A stretch of DNA of 43,248 bases, from NCBI GenBank assembly GCA_945915475.1, contig CAMEFI010000025.1:1-43248 (forward strand), given 5' to 3'. Positions 18,601 to 26,204 of this stretch are shown here, in pieces. The DNA comes from an uncultured Clostridium sp. (GTDB taxonomy: Bacteria > Bacillota > Clostridia > Lachnospirales > Lachnospiraceae). Both the position numbers and the translations under genes were made by a program. Numbering within the stretch: position 1 is the stretch's first letter; each line of letters begins with the position of its first letter. Under the pieces are notes generated by a model. It searched no databases and was not told the DNA's origin. It was given only the letters and a program-made list of their open reading frames with translations.

Positions 18601-20538
18601 ATCACACATGTTACGGTAAATGCCCCGGAATCCATGGAAGTTACAGATATGCAGTCGGTACATACTTATGTGGAAGGAATGGATGAATATTATACATACG
18701 TGGCTTCAGAGGATACAAAGGGTATACGTCTGTATTTTGATGAAAAATCTCGGCTGAAATGTTCAGAAGATTATATCGAAGTACTAGACGGCAATCAAAA
18801 TGTAATTAGAAAATGGCCGGATGAGAATGAATGGGATGAGTTTGGTGGACAGTCGGTAACGGTGCCGGGTAAGATTGCACAGATTCATTATGTTACACAT
18901 ACCGAAGAAGAAGAGGAGGATTCGGATTATGAATTACGGAGCCGTGAGGTAGAAACAGAAGCTGGTATGCAAAGATATGGATTCCGGGTAAAGCGGATTG
19001 TAACCGGTAATATAGCAGAAAAGATAGAACTCAGTGATATTACATTGGATCTTACGGAGTATACAAAAGATAGTGCAAGGTTAAAAGCAATATTATCACC
19101 ATCTGATGCAATTGATAACGTAACCTATACAGTAGAGAATGAGTCTGTTGCAACAATAGGATATAATGGACTGTTGTACGCAATAACGAATGGAGTAACC
19201 AAAGTTACGGCAATGACAGATTCAGGATTGCAGGCGACAGCCGTGGTTACTATTAAGGGAATTCCTATGACATCGCTGTCTGTAGAGGATAATGGGAATA
19301 AAGTTGAGAAGATTACAATGACTGGTGAGGAAGATATCAGTTATTCCATCATTACGGAACCATCGAATCAGACAGAAAAGATTATTGTAGAATCCAGCGA
19401 TGAATCTGTTGCATATGGATATATTAATGATGATGGAAGATTGTATATAGGTGCCTATCATGGTGGAGACACTGTATTAACACTTAAGACACCATCGGGA
19501 AGTTGTAGTCAGGAGATTTTGGTGCATGTAAATCCTAAAAATCCAGGGAAAAAATATAATATTTCTAATTGTAATGATTTTTCGGAGTATTCAGATGGTA
19601 ATAATGGAATTCCGGCGGAACAGATGACGGTAGAGAAGCTTCAGTCTGCCCATCCGTATGAGAGTAATTGTGTGATTGTGTGGAGTTATCGGAAACCGGG
19701 TGCAGAATCCGTTACCCTTACATTTGATGATAAGACTTATTTTGAAGAAGATTATGACAAATTGTATGTATATACATATGAAGGAAAAGGAATTGGAGGA
19801 TATACCCATGATTCTTTAATGAACCAGTCCATTACCATTCCGGATTGTGGATTCCGGTTAGTGCTGGTATCGGATGAAGGCATGGAATGTTATGGATTTG
19901 CTTTGAAAGATTTAACTGTGAAAATGAAAGATGGAACAACGAATCAGGATGCTGGAAATGAGGAATCCGGAACTTCTACAATTCCAGATTCAGGCAAACA
20001 GGAACAGAGTGATGTACAAATTCTGGATTCTGGTAATCAGACAACAACGCAACCGGGTACACAAATGCCGGATGCAGGTATACAGGAGAAAACGGTGGGC
20101 ACCGTTGTAACAAGTAGCAACGCACAGTACAAGATTACTGCACAGGCAGGAAATGCAACAGGTACGGTAACATTTGTGAAATCCATCCAGGATAAGAAGA
20201 AGCTTACCTCCCTTACCATTCCGGCTTCCATTACGATAGATGGCAAGACATACAATGTAACAGCCATTGAGAAAAATGCCTGCAAGAAGTATGCAAAGCT
20301 TAAGAAAGTGGTAATCGGTAAGAATGTGAAATCCGTTGGTGCCAATGCCTTTGCCGGATGCAAAGCATTGAAGAATGTGAAGATTCAGACTACACTCCTT
20401 ACAAAGAAGACAATCGGTAAGAAGGCATTTTCCGGAATTCATAAAAAGGCAGTGATTAAAGTACCGACGAAGAAAATAAAAGAATATCAGAAGGCATTGT
20501 ATGGAAAAGGTACAAGTAAGTCAGTGAAAATTAAATAA
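15619..20538 (+). CDS. Secreted C1A (papain-like) cysteine protease with BIG2, CUB-like and LRR_5 modules
   Basis: A 1639-aa exported protein. Signal peptide about 1-28. The peptidase domain (about 92-355) has the oxyanion Gln Q111 and nucleophile C117 in PVKNQGLLGTCWAH, H290 in GAGHTVSIVGWDD, and N320 in IKNSWG, so the papain triad is intact. Residues about 360-515 resemble the lectin-like domain found after clostridial C1A peptidases. BIG2-type repeats lie at about 530-605, 835-915 and 1135-1212. Three CUB-like modules start at 711, 1009 and 1339, each opening with an (M/L)QSxHxY motif and closing with YGF. A Thr/Gln-rich spacer (1437-1500) leads to a basic LRR_5-like C-terminal module (1501-1639) shared with the LRR_5 protein at 21611. 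Substrate unknown; host- or diet-derived protein is a guess. Confidence 0.9.
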   Translation: MRKTWRTLLFAGILGAALLQPFDNVVAATKKMNEKEFEATLNEEEKKAFEMTKKYQKTLMDSDIDIPYPQKYFDLTKKSIQRSQSGLVRANVIPISYDSREHGVETPVKNQGLLGTCWAHAILDAAQAGYIKNSGKALDLSEWQMAYFAYQQPVDLLSLTEGDTVTRIDEQTGKVLELGSSEYYEGGNRWFSMFSLAKGIGIAEESDASYSELMKTINQNGKAFLNEDKAYLANDYRLESVDIVSVQQTELLKQMIMQYGAGAISYQSDAECYDYGEFNYYNPESSGAGHTVSIVGWDDNYPREKFIYEPEHDGAWLIKNSWGEQWGNDGYFWMSYDESSIQNESVAFFSIEDDDQYENEYQYDGAMGLEVTPAGQYSKMANIFTARKKDEQLKAVSFFTVENDTDYEVTVYTDLQEEENPESGTMVATLSGSKPLPGYCTLDLEEVVPLTQGECFAVVVKQQVKGNNTRMYIDCDADYSWVYSQCKAKKGESFLYGEDGWTDISADGETNVRIKAFTTDGNETDAGELRFEQERYSVTANCSQQLNILSDEEVVNDQLKLTFQVEDSLIASVDGMGRVYGKTNGVTKVVAFCGEDKAECTVVVKEEPITRLIKEDNYATADMPFAAKVGQVVTFPYKKEPVYGAGAVEWKVTDGNMAVQGESSAILKENGTFTATKPGSYVITATAASGAFVQYYVEASLDITDCSTDISLMQSQHPYGKNEVKVYTYKGSLKEKPLKIHFSKDSKLQKKNSYVYLFEGTTEVEEAISEYLLSDYEYGYGYMYADSLIGSYTDVELSDQTFYVSSRSFSIVLITKDEGDTEYGFDVDSVEKVKPLTYLKYEQSQYVWSVGDENVQLLPETEPADANEEIEYISSKPSVVEVNRNGSVTIKKAGTATITAQGAYGELETRTEVVIQESDTFEEISFTQDAITMERNEELDLAFQQPVEGYDVTYSSSAPGKVSVDKNGHIIAAGVINDAMITAEVTMNGKLCQAITHVTVNAPESMEVTDMQSVHTYVEGMDEYYTYVASEDTKGIRLYFDEKSRLKCSEDYIEVLDGNQNVIRKWPDENEWDEFGGQSVTVPGKIAQIHYVTHTEEEEEDSDYELRSREVETEAGMQRYGFRVKRIVTGNIAEKIELSDITLDLTEYTKDSARLKAILSPSDAIDNVTYTVENESVATIGYNGLLYAITNGVTKVTAMTDSGLQATAVVTIKGIPMTSLSVEDNGNKVEKITMTGEEDISYSIITEPSNQTEKIIVESSDESVAYGYINDDGRLYIGAYHGGDTVLTLKTPSGSCSQEILVHVNPKNPGKKYNISNCNDFSEYSDGNNGIPAEQMTVEKLQSAHPYESNCVIVWSYRKPGAESVTLTFDDKTYFEEDYDKLYVYTYEGKGIGGYTHDSLMNQSITIPDCGFRLVLVSDEGMECYGFALKDLTVKMKDGTTNQDAGNEESGTSTIPDSGKQEQSDVQILDSGNQTTTQPGTQMPDAGIQEKTVGTVVTSSNAQYKITAQAGNATGTVTFVKSIQDKKKLTSLTIPASITIDGKTYNVTAIEKNACKKYAKLKKVVIGKNVKSVGANAFAGCKALKNVKIQTTLLTKKTIGKKAFSGIHKKAVIKVPTKKIKEYQKALYGKGTSKSVKIK

Positions 20539-20558
20539 AATAGTTGATGAGGACATGA

Positions 20559-20599
20559 AAAAAGAAAACATATCACACAATGTGGTATGTTTTCTTTTT
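20559..20599 (+). terminator. Intrinsic terminator after the C1A protease gene
   Basis: A-rich left arm 20559-20576 pairs with 20582-20599 (about 18 bp with one G-U type mismatch), ending in TTTTT. It closes the BIG2/protease operon. Confidence 0.85.
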
Positions 20600-20635
20600 G
20601 GGGATAATGTTATGATTCAATAATAGAATATAGAT

Positions 20636-21227
20636 CTATTCCTGATTCCAATAGGAATTAACCAGTTCCTGTGCGTCTTTTTCGGTTAATTCAAAATTCT
20701 CTATCAAATAGGCTTCTGCTTCTTTTTTTGTTTTGCCTAAATGCTGAAAGCATTTGACGCCTTCTTCTAAACGTCCTTCCGCACGACCTTCCGCGCGACC
20801 TTCCGCGCGACCTTCCGCACGGCTATCTTCCCGTTCCATCATCAATTGTCTGTCAAATGTGTAATCTAATTTCACCACTTTTACCACCTCCGAGCGGTGT
20901 TCCATTAAAAAATCCCGTAATATATTTTCTTCAATACACCGGTCAATTGCTGTTTCAATGGAATGCTCTAAATCATCAAATCCGTTTGCACGGTGATTTT
21001 GTCGTACATAATCTACGAAAGTCATATATACTCAAATTCATATCCAATACAAACGAAGCATCATTACGCACCGTAAGGGAAATTCCCTTTTCTAACACAC
21101 ATATCTCAACAAGGCCAGGATCTGTATAATCTGAATGGTTCATCGCATTATACAGGCTGAGGGCATTGTTAGGATCCTCCATTAACATACTAAACACATC
21201 ACTTTTGTACTCTCTGTTTCCAGACAT
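20636..21227 (-). pseudogene. Rpn-family recombination-promoting nuclease/transposase, internally deleted
   Basis: The 5' part (from 21227, GGAGG 7 bases upstream) encodes MSGNREYKSDVFSMLMEDP and ALSLYNAMNHSDY, the usual N-terminus of clostridial Rpn/PD-(D/E)XK transposase-like proteins, up to VLDMNLSIY. The 3' part, in another frame from about 21025, encodes the usual C-terminus: FVDYVRQN, AIDRCIEENILRDFL, HRSEVVKV, then an acidic/basic tail. The catalytic PD-(D/E)XK core between them, about 150 residues, is missing, and the two parts are joined out of frame. The protein cannot be a functional nuclease. The remaining C-terminal frame could still be translated as a 129-aa peptide. Confidence 0.8.
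20775..20822. repeat. 12-bp tandem repeat in the Rpn tail
   Basis: About four copies of a 12-bp unit CCTTCCGCRCGA encode the AEGR repeats (RAEGRAEGRAEGRAEGR) in the tail of the Rpn remnant. Such length-variable (R/A)EG tails are typical of the family. Confidence 0.85.
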
Positions 21228-21610
21228 TTTCATTCCTCCTTTGTTATAGCAGGAATAAAAAGTATGCACCAGAATACGTATCGTAAGCACCTGAAAATTC
21301 CTGCCTGATTCAATAATTGTTGGGATAATAAAAGCATGAATTTTCGGGATAATTGAAATAAACGTAAACTATAACGACAAGTATGCAGTACCTAAGACCA
21401 TACCGAATATGAAAATAAAGCTTTGCTAGAATTCTAACATTCCTATTCAATAAAAGCAAGAAAAATATATTTCGGTGATAATATAAGTTGATTGCAATCA
21501 ACTCTGCTTACATTTTGAGGCTCATTTTTCTTGTTATTTTCTCCATTGTGTGATACCTTAGAGAAAGACAGATTATCTTAGATTACACAAGAAGACAGGG
21601 AGAAATGATA
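21228..21610. other. Intergenic region before the LRR_5 gene
   Basis: About 380 AT-rich bases between the Rpn remnant and the LRR_5 gene. The only clear structure is the 18-bp palindrome at 21486-21503. No convincing ORF, RNA fold or strong promoter hexamer pair was found. Confidence 0.5.
21486..21503. promoter_or_regulatory. Perfect 18-bp palindrome upstream of the LRR_5 gene
   Basis: AGTTGATTGCAATCAACT is fully self-complementary with no central spacer and lies about 108 bp before the LRR_5 start. Its form suits a dimeric repressor operator. No regulator is assigned. Confidence 0.5.
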
Positions 21611-23392
21611 ATGATAAGAATGAGACAGATTGTGCTTGGAATATGCTTTGCAGCCTTGGTGTGTCTATTGTATCCTATAAGGAATGTGAGGGCGCAACAG
21701 GATACGACGGCTTATAGTATATTAGATGATGAGAATAATATTGAGTATGGTGTAATAGCGAATGGGAAATTAGATTATGTGAAAGGGGCCAGCGGAGGTC
21801 TTGATTTGACGTGGATTGTAGATGAGGCCAAGAAATATGATATTACCATTACATCTATCGGCTCCCATGCTTTTCAGAATAGTCCCGACATTACCGGTGT
21901 ATATCTTCCCTCTGATATCAGAAGGATAGAAGATGGGGCATTTCAGGATCTAGAAGCACTTACGACAATCCGGTATTGCACGGATTCTCAACTGGAATAT
22001 ATCGGAGATCATGCATTTATGGGAGCTGAGAAATTAAGAAGGTTTTTAGAGGAAGAGGAGGATTCCTCCGATATCTGTCATTTCCCGGATTCCCTTACTA
22101 CGCTTGGGGAATATGCTTTTAGTGGAACATTTATATCTGATTTTGTGGTGCCGGATAAAGTGACAGAGATTCGGAAAGGAACCTTTCGTAATTGTTTTTC
22201 TCTGAATAAGGTTACGTTGCCGGATACGCTGACTGACATTGGAGAACGGGCATTTGAAAATACCGGGTTAGGTATATTTATGATACCGGACAAAGTAACG
22301 ACTATTGGGGAAAGTGCATTTGAGGGTTCCGAAATATGGATGACATCTGTTCCGGACGGAGTGACGGAGATTGCGGACGGAGCGTTTCGCAATTCAAAAA
22401 TGTTGCAGATTACAATGCCGGAAACGATAACAAAAATCGGTGCCAACGCATTTGAAGGTACTCCTATGAAGTCTGTAATCATTCCGGATGCGGTGACTTC
22501 CATTGGAGATTGTGCATTTTTAAATGCTCATAATTTAGCCCAGCTTACACTACCAGACACCGGAGAATTTACAATTGGAAAACAGGCATTTTATGGTACG
22601 GCAATAGAAGATCTTACGATTCCACAAAACTGCAAGAAGATAAGTGAACAGGCATTTTCTGGTGACGAACAGGAACAAAGTACATTAGCAACAGTGAGAA
22701 TTGAGAATAGTACGGTGGTGATTGCCAACAATGCTTTCTCCAGGACTACGGTGATCTATGCGGAAACAGGCTCCACGGCATATATATATTCAACTAATAA
22801 TGGTAATACATTTGTGAGTACATCTGTGAATGTATCTGAAGACGATGATGTAGAAGGTGATAAAAAGGGAAATGATAATGCAACCACACAGGAGACAGGT
22901 AATACAAATGAGCAACAGAAAACCGGTCTTATGATTGGCAGACAATATACCATTGGAGGTCTGATCTATCAGGCGAAGGATGACAAGACGGTGATATTTG
23001 TGAAACCGGCGAAGAAGACCATTACCCGTCTGGTCATACCGGATACATTTACGATAGAAGGAATAAAGTATCCGGTTATCGGTGTGGAATCGAAAGCCTG
23101 TTATCGATGTAAAAAGTTGAAACAGGTAAAGTTAGGAAATCAGATACAGGATATTGGCAAACAGGCTTTTGCGGAATGTACGAAGCTGCAGAAGATAACT
23201 TTTGGGAAGGGATTGATTCACATTGGTGCAAAGTGCTTTGCCAAGGATAAGAAGCTTAAGACAGTGGTCATTCGCAGCAAACAGCTAAAGACAGTGGGAA
23301 AAGGCTGTATGAAAGGCACAAATCGTAAGAATATCGTTGTGCCTAAGAATAAAAAAGCAAAGTATCAGAAGCTATTTCAAAAGGCCGCATAA
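21611..23392 (+). CDS. Secreted BspA-like LRR_5 surface protein
   Basis: Exported protein of about 593 aa. The ATG at 21611 is favoured because AGGGAG sits 8 bases upstream; an ATG at 21605 is too close. Signal peptide about 1-28 (IVLGICFAALVCLLYPI, ending VRA). Residues about 45-395 are BspA-type leucine-rich repeats, each about 23 residues with the pattern IPDxVTxIGxxAFxx (for example KVTEIRKGTFRNCFSL, GVTEIADGAFRNSKML). An Asp/Asn/Thr/Gln-rich linker (about 400-440) precedes a basic module (about 440-593) with further LRR_5-like repeats and the ending KYQKLFQKAA, which matches the end of the 1639-aa protease. No LPXTG motif. BspA-like proteins of oral and gut bacteria can bind host proteins; no ligand is known here. 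Confidence 0.88.
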   Translation: MIRMRQIVLGICFAALVCLLYPIRNVRAQQDTTAYSILDDENNIEYGVIANGKLDYVKGASGGLDLTWIVDEAKKYDITITSIGSHAFQNSPDITGVYLPSDIRRIEDGAFQDLEALTTIRYCTDSQLEYIGDHAFMGAEKLRRFLEEEEDSSDICHFPDSLTTLGEYAFSGTFISDFVVPDKVTEIRKGTFRNCFSLNKVTLPDTLTDIGERAFENTGLGIFMIPDKVTTIGESAFEGSEIWMTSVPDGVTEIADGAFRNSKMLQITMPETITKIGANAFEGTPMKSVIIPDAVTSIGDCAFLNAHNLAQLTLPDTGEFTIGKQAFYGTAIEDLTIPQNCKKISEQAFSGDEQEQSTLATVRIENSTVVIANNAFSRTTVIYAETGSTAYIYSTNNGNTFVSTSVNVSEDDDVEGDKKGNDNATTQETGNTNEQQKTGLMIGRQYTIGGLIYQAKDDKTVIFVKPAKKTITRLVIPDTFTIEGIKYPVIGVESKACYRCKKLKQVKLGNQIQDIGKQAFAECTKLQKITFGKGLIHIGAKCFAKDKKLKTVVIRSKQLKTVGKGCMKGTNRKNIVVPKNKKAKYQKLFQKAA

Positions 23393-23394
23393 GA

Positions 23395-24819
23395 TTAATT
23401 GGTAAAGGAATCGTAGGAGTCATCCTCTGGAAGAGTGATAAAATGATCGCTTTGTTCAGAGGATTTCTTTTGGTTGCCTTCCTTTGAAGTCTGGATTTGT
23501 GTTGTCTGCTTTGTGGTAGTTTCGGTTGTGCTTTCTGTGGTGGCATGGGTGGTAGCCTGTGTAGTAGAAGAGTTCTCATTTGTACCAGAGTCTGTATTGG
23601 AACTTGACTCAGAGGTGGTACTGTTTCCGGTAGTTTCTGGGTTGTCCTTTGCAGAGATGCTCTCAGTATTCTTTTCAGTAGATGTATTGTGGGATGGAAC
23701 CCGGTGTTGTGGCCAGAATGGAACCGCTATGCCTGAGAATCCAAGTCCACAGTAGATAAAGAGCAAAAAAAGGGCAAGAAGAATCAGGGGGATAGCTTTC
23801 TTCTTTTGTAATTCTCCTGACATTATTCTTATGGAAGGATACTTTTTCTTTGAGACATAGGAAATAGAAGTGGGAAGCATGGTCTTCTCACTTTTGTAAG
23901 ACTGGTGAATTGCCTGTGCCCGTTGGCTGGTTATTGCCAGTGGCGGAATGCAGAGTGCCTGATACAGGGCCTCCATGGTGGGATAGCGGTCTCCGGCAGC
24001 AAGCTGTAAGCCGGTTGTTATGATATCTGCCTGCCAGGAGCGAATCTGTGCGTGATTTGTAAGAGGTGGTAACTTCGCACCCTGTAACCGTTCCAAAGCA
24101 TCTGTTGGAGGAAAGCCGGTCAAGGCAAAGTAGATAGTTCCGCAGATTCCGTAAACATCTGTCCATGCTCCCAGCTTTCCGGTTGCAAGATATTGTTCCG
24201 GTGGTGCATAGCCGGATTTTAGGATTATGGTTTTGTTGTCAGGAGTGGCATCGCTTTCAAATGCGGCAGAACCAAAATCAATGAGATGTAACTGGTTGTC
24301 TGTTCCAAGAATAACATTATCCGGGCTGATATCCCGGTGAAGTAATCCTTTTGCATGAACCTGGATTAAGTCACGGAGAACCGGAAGCATAAGCTTTGAT
24401 AATTCATCGAAGGAAAGTGGTTCATTGTCCGTAACATACTGTTTTAAAGTAATGCCCTCAATATATTCCATAACAAGATAAATGGTTCCGTTTGCCTCTA
24501 AAATATCCTTCACATTTACAATATGCTCCAAATTCTGGAATTCCAGTAAAATGCTGGCTTCTGTCAGAAAATGCCGGCGTTCCCGTTCAAACAGGTCGGC
24601 TTGGTGAGTATAGGGAAGTACCTTATTGTCAGATGCCCGGTATGCGATGTTGTCGGGAAAATATTCCTTGATGGCAACCTTTTCTTCGGTATGTAAAATG
24701 TTGCAGCAATAGGTGATTCCGAATCCACCTTCCCCGATAACACGGTCTGTTATGTAGTTGTGTGGAAGAATTGTTCCGGCGGCCAAAGCCCGCGTGAAAG
24801 CTTGTGTCTCTTTGTTCAT
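23395..24819 (-). CDS. Membrane-bound Hanks-type Ser/Thr protein kinase
   Basis: A 474-aa eukaryotic-like kinase. Kinase domain about 22-290: glycine loop GEGGFGITY (29-37), ATP lysine K51 in AIKEYFP, catalytic loop HRDISPDN with D163, DFGSA with D181, and GYAPPEQY in the activation segment. The HRD loop has Ser where most kinases have Lys (HRDxKxxN), seen in some bacterial subfamilies. A single transmembrane helix at about 342-366 is followed by about 105 external residues, almost all Thr/Ser/Glu/Asn with no PASTA repeats. Its start codon overlaps the stop of the FHA gene (ATGA), so the two are translationally coupled. No PP2C phosphatase gene is nearby. It ends 2 bp from the LRR_5 gene, tail to tail. 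Confidence 0.93.
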   Translation of the reverse strand: MNKETQAFTRALAAGTILPHNYITDRVIGEGGFGITYCCNILHTEEKVAIKEYFPDNIAYRASDNKVLPYTHQADLFERERRHFLTEASILLEFQNLEHIVNVKDILEANGTIYLVMEYIEGITLKQYVTDNEPLSFDELSKLMLPVLRDLIQVHAKGLLHRDISPDNVILGTDNQLHLIDFGSAAFESDATPDNKTIILKSGYAPPEQYLATGKLGAWTDVYGICGTIYFALTGFPPTDALERLQGAKLPPLTNHAQIRSWQADIITTGLQLAAGDRYPTMEALYQALCIPPLAITSQRAQAIHQSYKSEKTMLPTSISYVSKKKYPSIRIMSGELQKKKAIPLILLALFLLFIYCGLGFSGIAVPFWPQHRVPSHNTSTEKNTESISAKDNPETTGNSTTSESSSNTDSGTNENSSTTQATTHATTESTTETTTKQTTQIQTSKEGNQKKSSEQSDHFITLPEDDSYDSFTN

Positions 24820-25340
24820 GATTCACTCCAGTTAAAGTCAGGACCACATAGCGGGATGAAGATGAGGATGCAGTCTCCAATCTGAATATGGTCGTGATGG
24901 GAAAGGGTTACAGGTTGTTTTGCTGTGACGGGTACATGATTCAGCAATACGCCATTGCACTGGGTTGTCAGTGTAAATACTGCGGTGTCTGTGTCATAGT
25001 GGATAAGGGCATGGTTGTTGCGGGATACCGTTGGTTCTTTGAATAACATTACATTCATGCTGGTATCGCGACCGATGTGGTTGTTGCCGGTATATAATGA
25101 GAAACAATCGCCTTTCATGTTGCCTGCGATACATACAAGCCATCCGGAAACAAGGCGTTTGCTCATCTGTGAGTAGGTATCGGCAAGCTTATTGTCCGGT
25201 ACATAGGTGTCGATGTCCTTTTGCTTTGTGGCTGGGGCTGTGTCATTGGTAATATGTATCTTTTCGTTGGCACAGTGGGGACAGGTCTGTAATTTATCGG
25301 CGTTATAAAAGTGTCCGTTGGGACATTTGATAAGATTCAT
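24816..25340 (-). CDS. Zinc-ribbon FHA-domain protein
   Basis: A 174-aa cytosolic phosphothreonine reader. The N-terminus has a ribbon-like metal site, CPNGH then CPHC (C6, H10, C20, C23). A linker leads to a forkhead-associated domain (about 80-165) with IGRDTSMNV, VSRNNHALI and NGVLLN, keeping the Gly-Arg, Ser-x-x-His and Asn-Gly residues needed to bind phosphothreonine peptides. It overlaps the kinase gene by 4 bp and is probably a substrate or scaffold of that kinase. AAGGAG lies 12 bases before the ATG, a rather long spacing. It follows the LytTR-FHA gene by 59 bp in the same operon. Confidence 0.9.
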   Translation of the reverse strand: MNLIKCPNGHFYNADKLQTCPHCANEKIHITNDTAPATKQKDIDTYVPDNKLADTYSQMSKRLVSGWLVCIAGNMKGDCFSLYTGNNHIGRDTSMNVMLFKEPTVSRNNHALIHYDTDTAVFTLTTQCNGVLLNHVPVTAKQPVTLSHHDHIQIGDCILIFIPLCGPDFNWSES

Positions 25341-25399
25341 TGGTCTTGTATGCTCCTTGTATAGGGTTCTAATATACTACGTGAAAGATTGGTGTGCCA

Positions 25400-26044
25400 T
25401 TACAATAGTTGGAATACCGATGTCTGGTCACCAAAACACAGGTGGGTTCCTGGTTGCAACAGATATTCCTGCCTGGGAACCAGTCTTGTTCCTTCCTGGA
25501 CAAACGTTCCATTAGTGGAATCATCCACAATGGTATAAGTTCGTTCCTTCGCATGGTAGGTAATCTTGCAATGTACCCGGCTTACCATGGGAAGTTGTAT
25601 GATAATGTCAGCGGCTTCTTCGTCTCTGCCAATGAGCACAGGCTGTTCCTTTTGAAGGCGGATGATATAGTCAGAATAAATGCCGGATATCCCGATTAAA
25701 GTGCCGGCAGCAGAATCATTTTGCAGGAATTTCCGCATTTTTTTCTGGTATTGTCTGCTGACGGGAATTCCATCACTGGTATCCTTAAGCATCAGACACT
25801 GGTTATCATAACCGGTAATCTGGGAAATGGCTACTAAATAGCTTTGATGGCACCGGATAAAGGAATCCAGATGCTGTTCAATGGTAGAAAGCTTTTCGTA
25901 ACAGCTGTATGCATCCGATGCTGTATGTATCGTGATGACCCGATGATTGCTTTCAATATATAGTATGTCTTCAAGGGGGATTCGATGGGCTGCATCTCTT
26001 GTAGATACATGAATCGCATCTGCCCCAAACGATAATTCACTCAT
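25400..26044 (-). CDS. LytTR DNA-binding/FHA fusion regulator
   Basis: A 214-aa protein joining two domains that are rarely fused. Residues about 10-105 form a LytTR DNA-binding domain: RIPLEDILYIESNHRVITIH, then IRCHQSYLVAISQI and GIPVSRQYQKKMRKF, matching the hallmark ILYIES / RxHRSYLVN / IPVSRxY pattern. Residues about 127-212 form an FHA domain: IGRDEEAADIII, MVSRVHCKI and DDSTNGTFV. There is no receiver domain, so control by phosphoaspartate is not expected; binding of a phosphothreonine peptide through FHA is the likely input. The ATG at 26044 has GAGGTG upstream; an in-frame GTG at 26053 overlaps that ribosome site. It heads the operon with the FHA and kinase genes. Confidence 0.9.
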   Translation of the reverse strand: MSELSFGADAIHVSTRDAAHRIPLEDILYIESNHRVITIHTASDAYSCYEKLSTIEQHLDSFIRCHQSYLVAISQITGYDNQCLMLKDTSDGIPVSRQYQKKMRKFLQNDSAAGTLIGISGIYSDYIIRLQKEQPVLIGRDEEAADIIIQLPMVSRVHCKITYHAKERTYTIVDDSTNGTFVQEGTRLVPRQEYLLQPGTHLCFGDQTSVFQLL

Positions 26045-26081
26045 TTGTATCACCTCGGAAATTGGTAATCATACTTGGAAT

Positions 26082-26090
26082 ATTCTAGCA
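26082..26090 (-). promoter_or_regulatory. Extended -10 for the LytTR-FHA operon
   Basis: On the minus strand TGCTAGAAT is an extended -10 (TGN plus TAGAAT) without a good -35, about 40 bp before the LytTR-FHA start. This suggests an activator-dependent promoter, but the call rests on one element. Confidence 0.35.
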
Positions 26091-26144
26091 TATTTTCGTG
26101 GAAAAAGATATGACAAAATGCAGGAATCATATGCAGAATAAGTG

Positions 26145-26174
26145 TTGCCATAATCAGCCGGATGTTGTTATAAT
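26145..26174 (+). promoter_or_regulatory. Promoter for the two-component operon
   Basis: TTGCCA (26145-26150), 18 bases, TATAAT (26169-26174), about 30 bp before the response-regulator ATG, which is preceded by GGGAGAAGG. Confidence 0.65.
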
Positions 26175-26204
26175 TGAATATAGTACATTGGGAGAAGGTG
26201 GCAT

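Noticed and set aside
22078-22503. Antisense ORF opposite the LRR_5 gene
   Set aside because: Its repeats mirror the LRR codons of the plus-strand gene; no start signal or independent family match.
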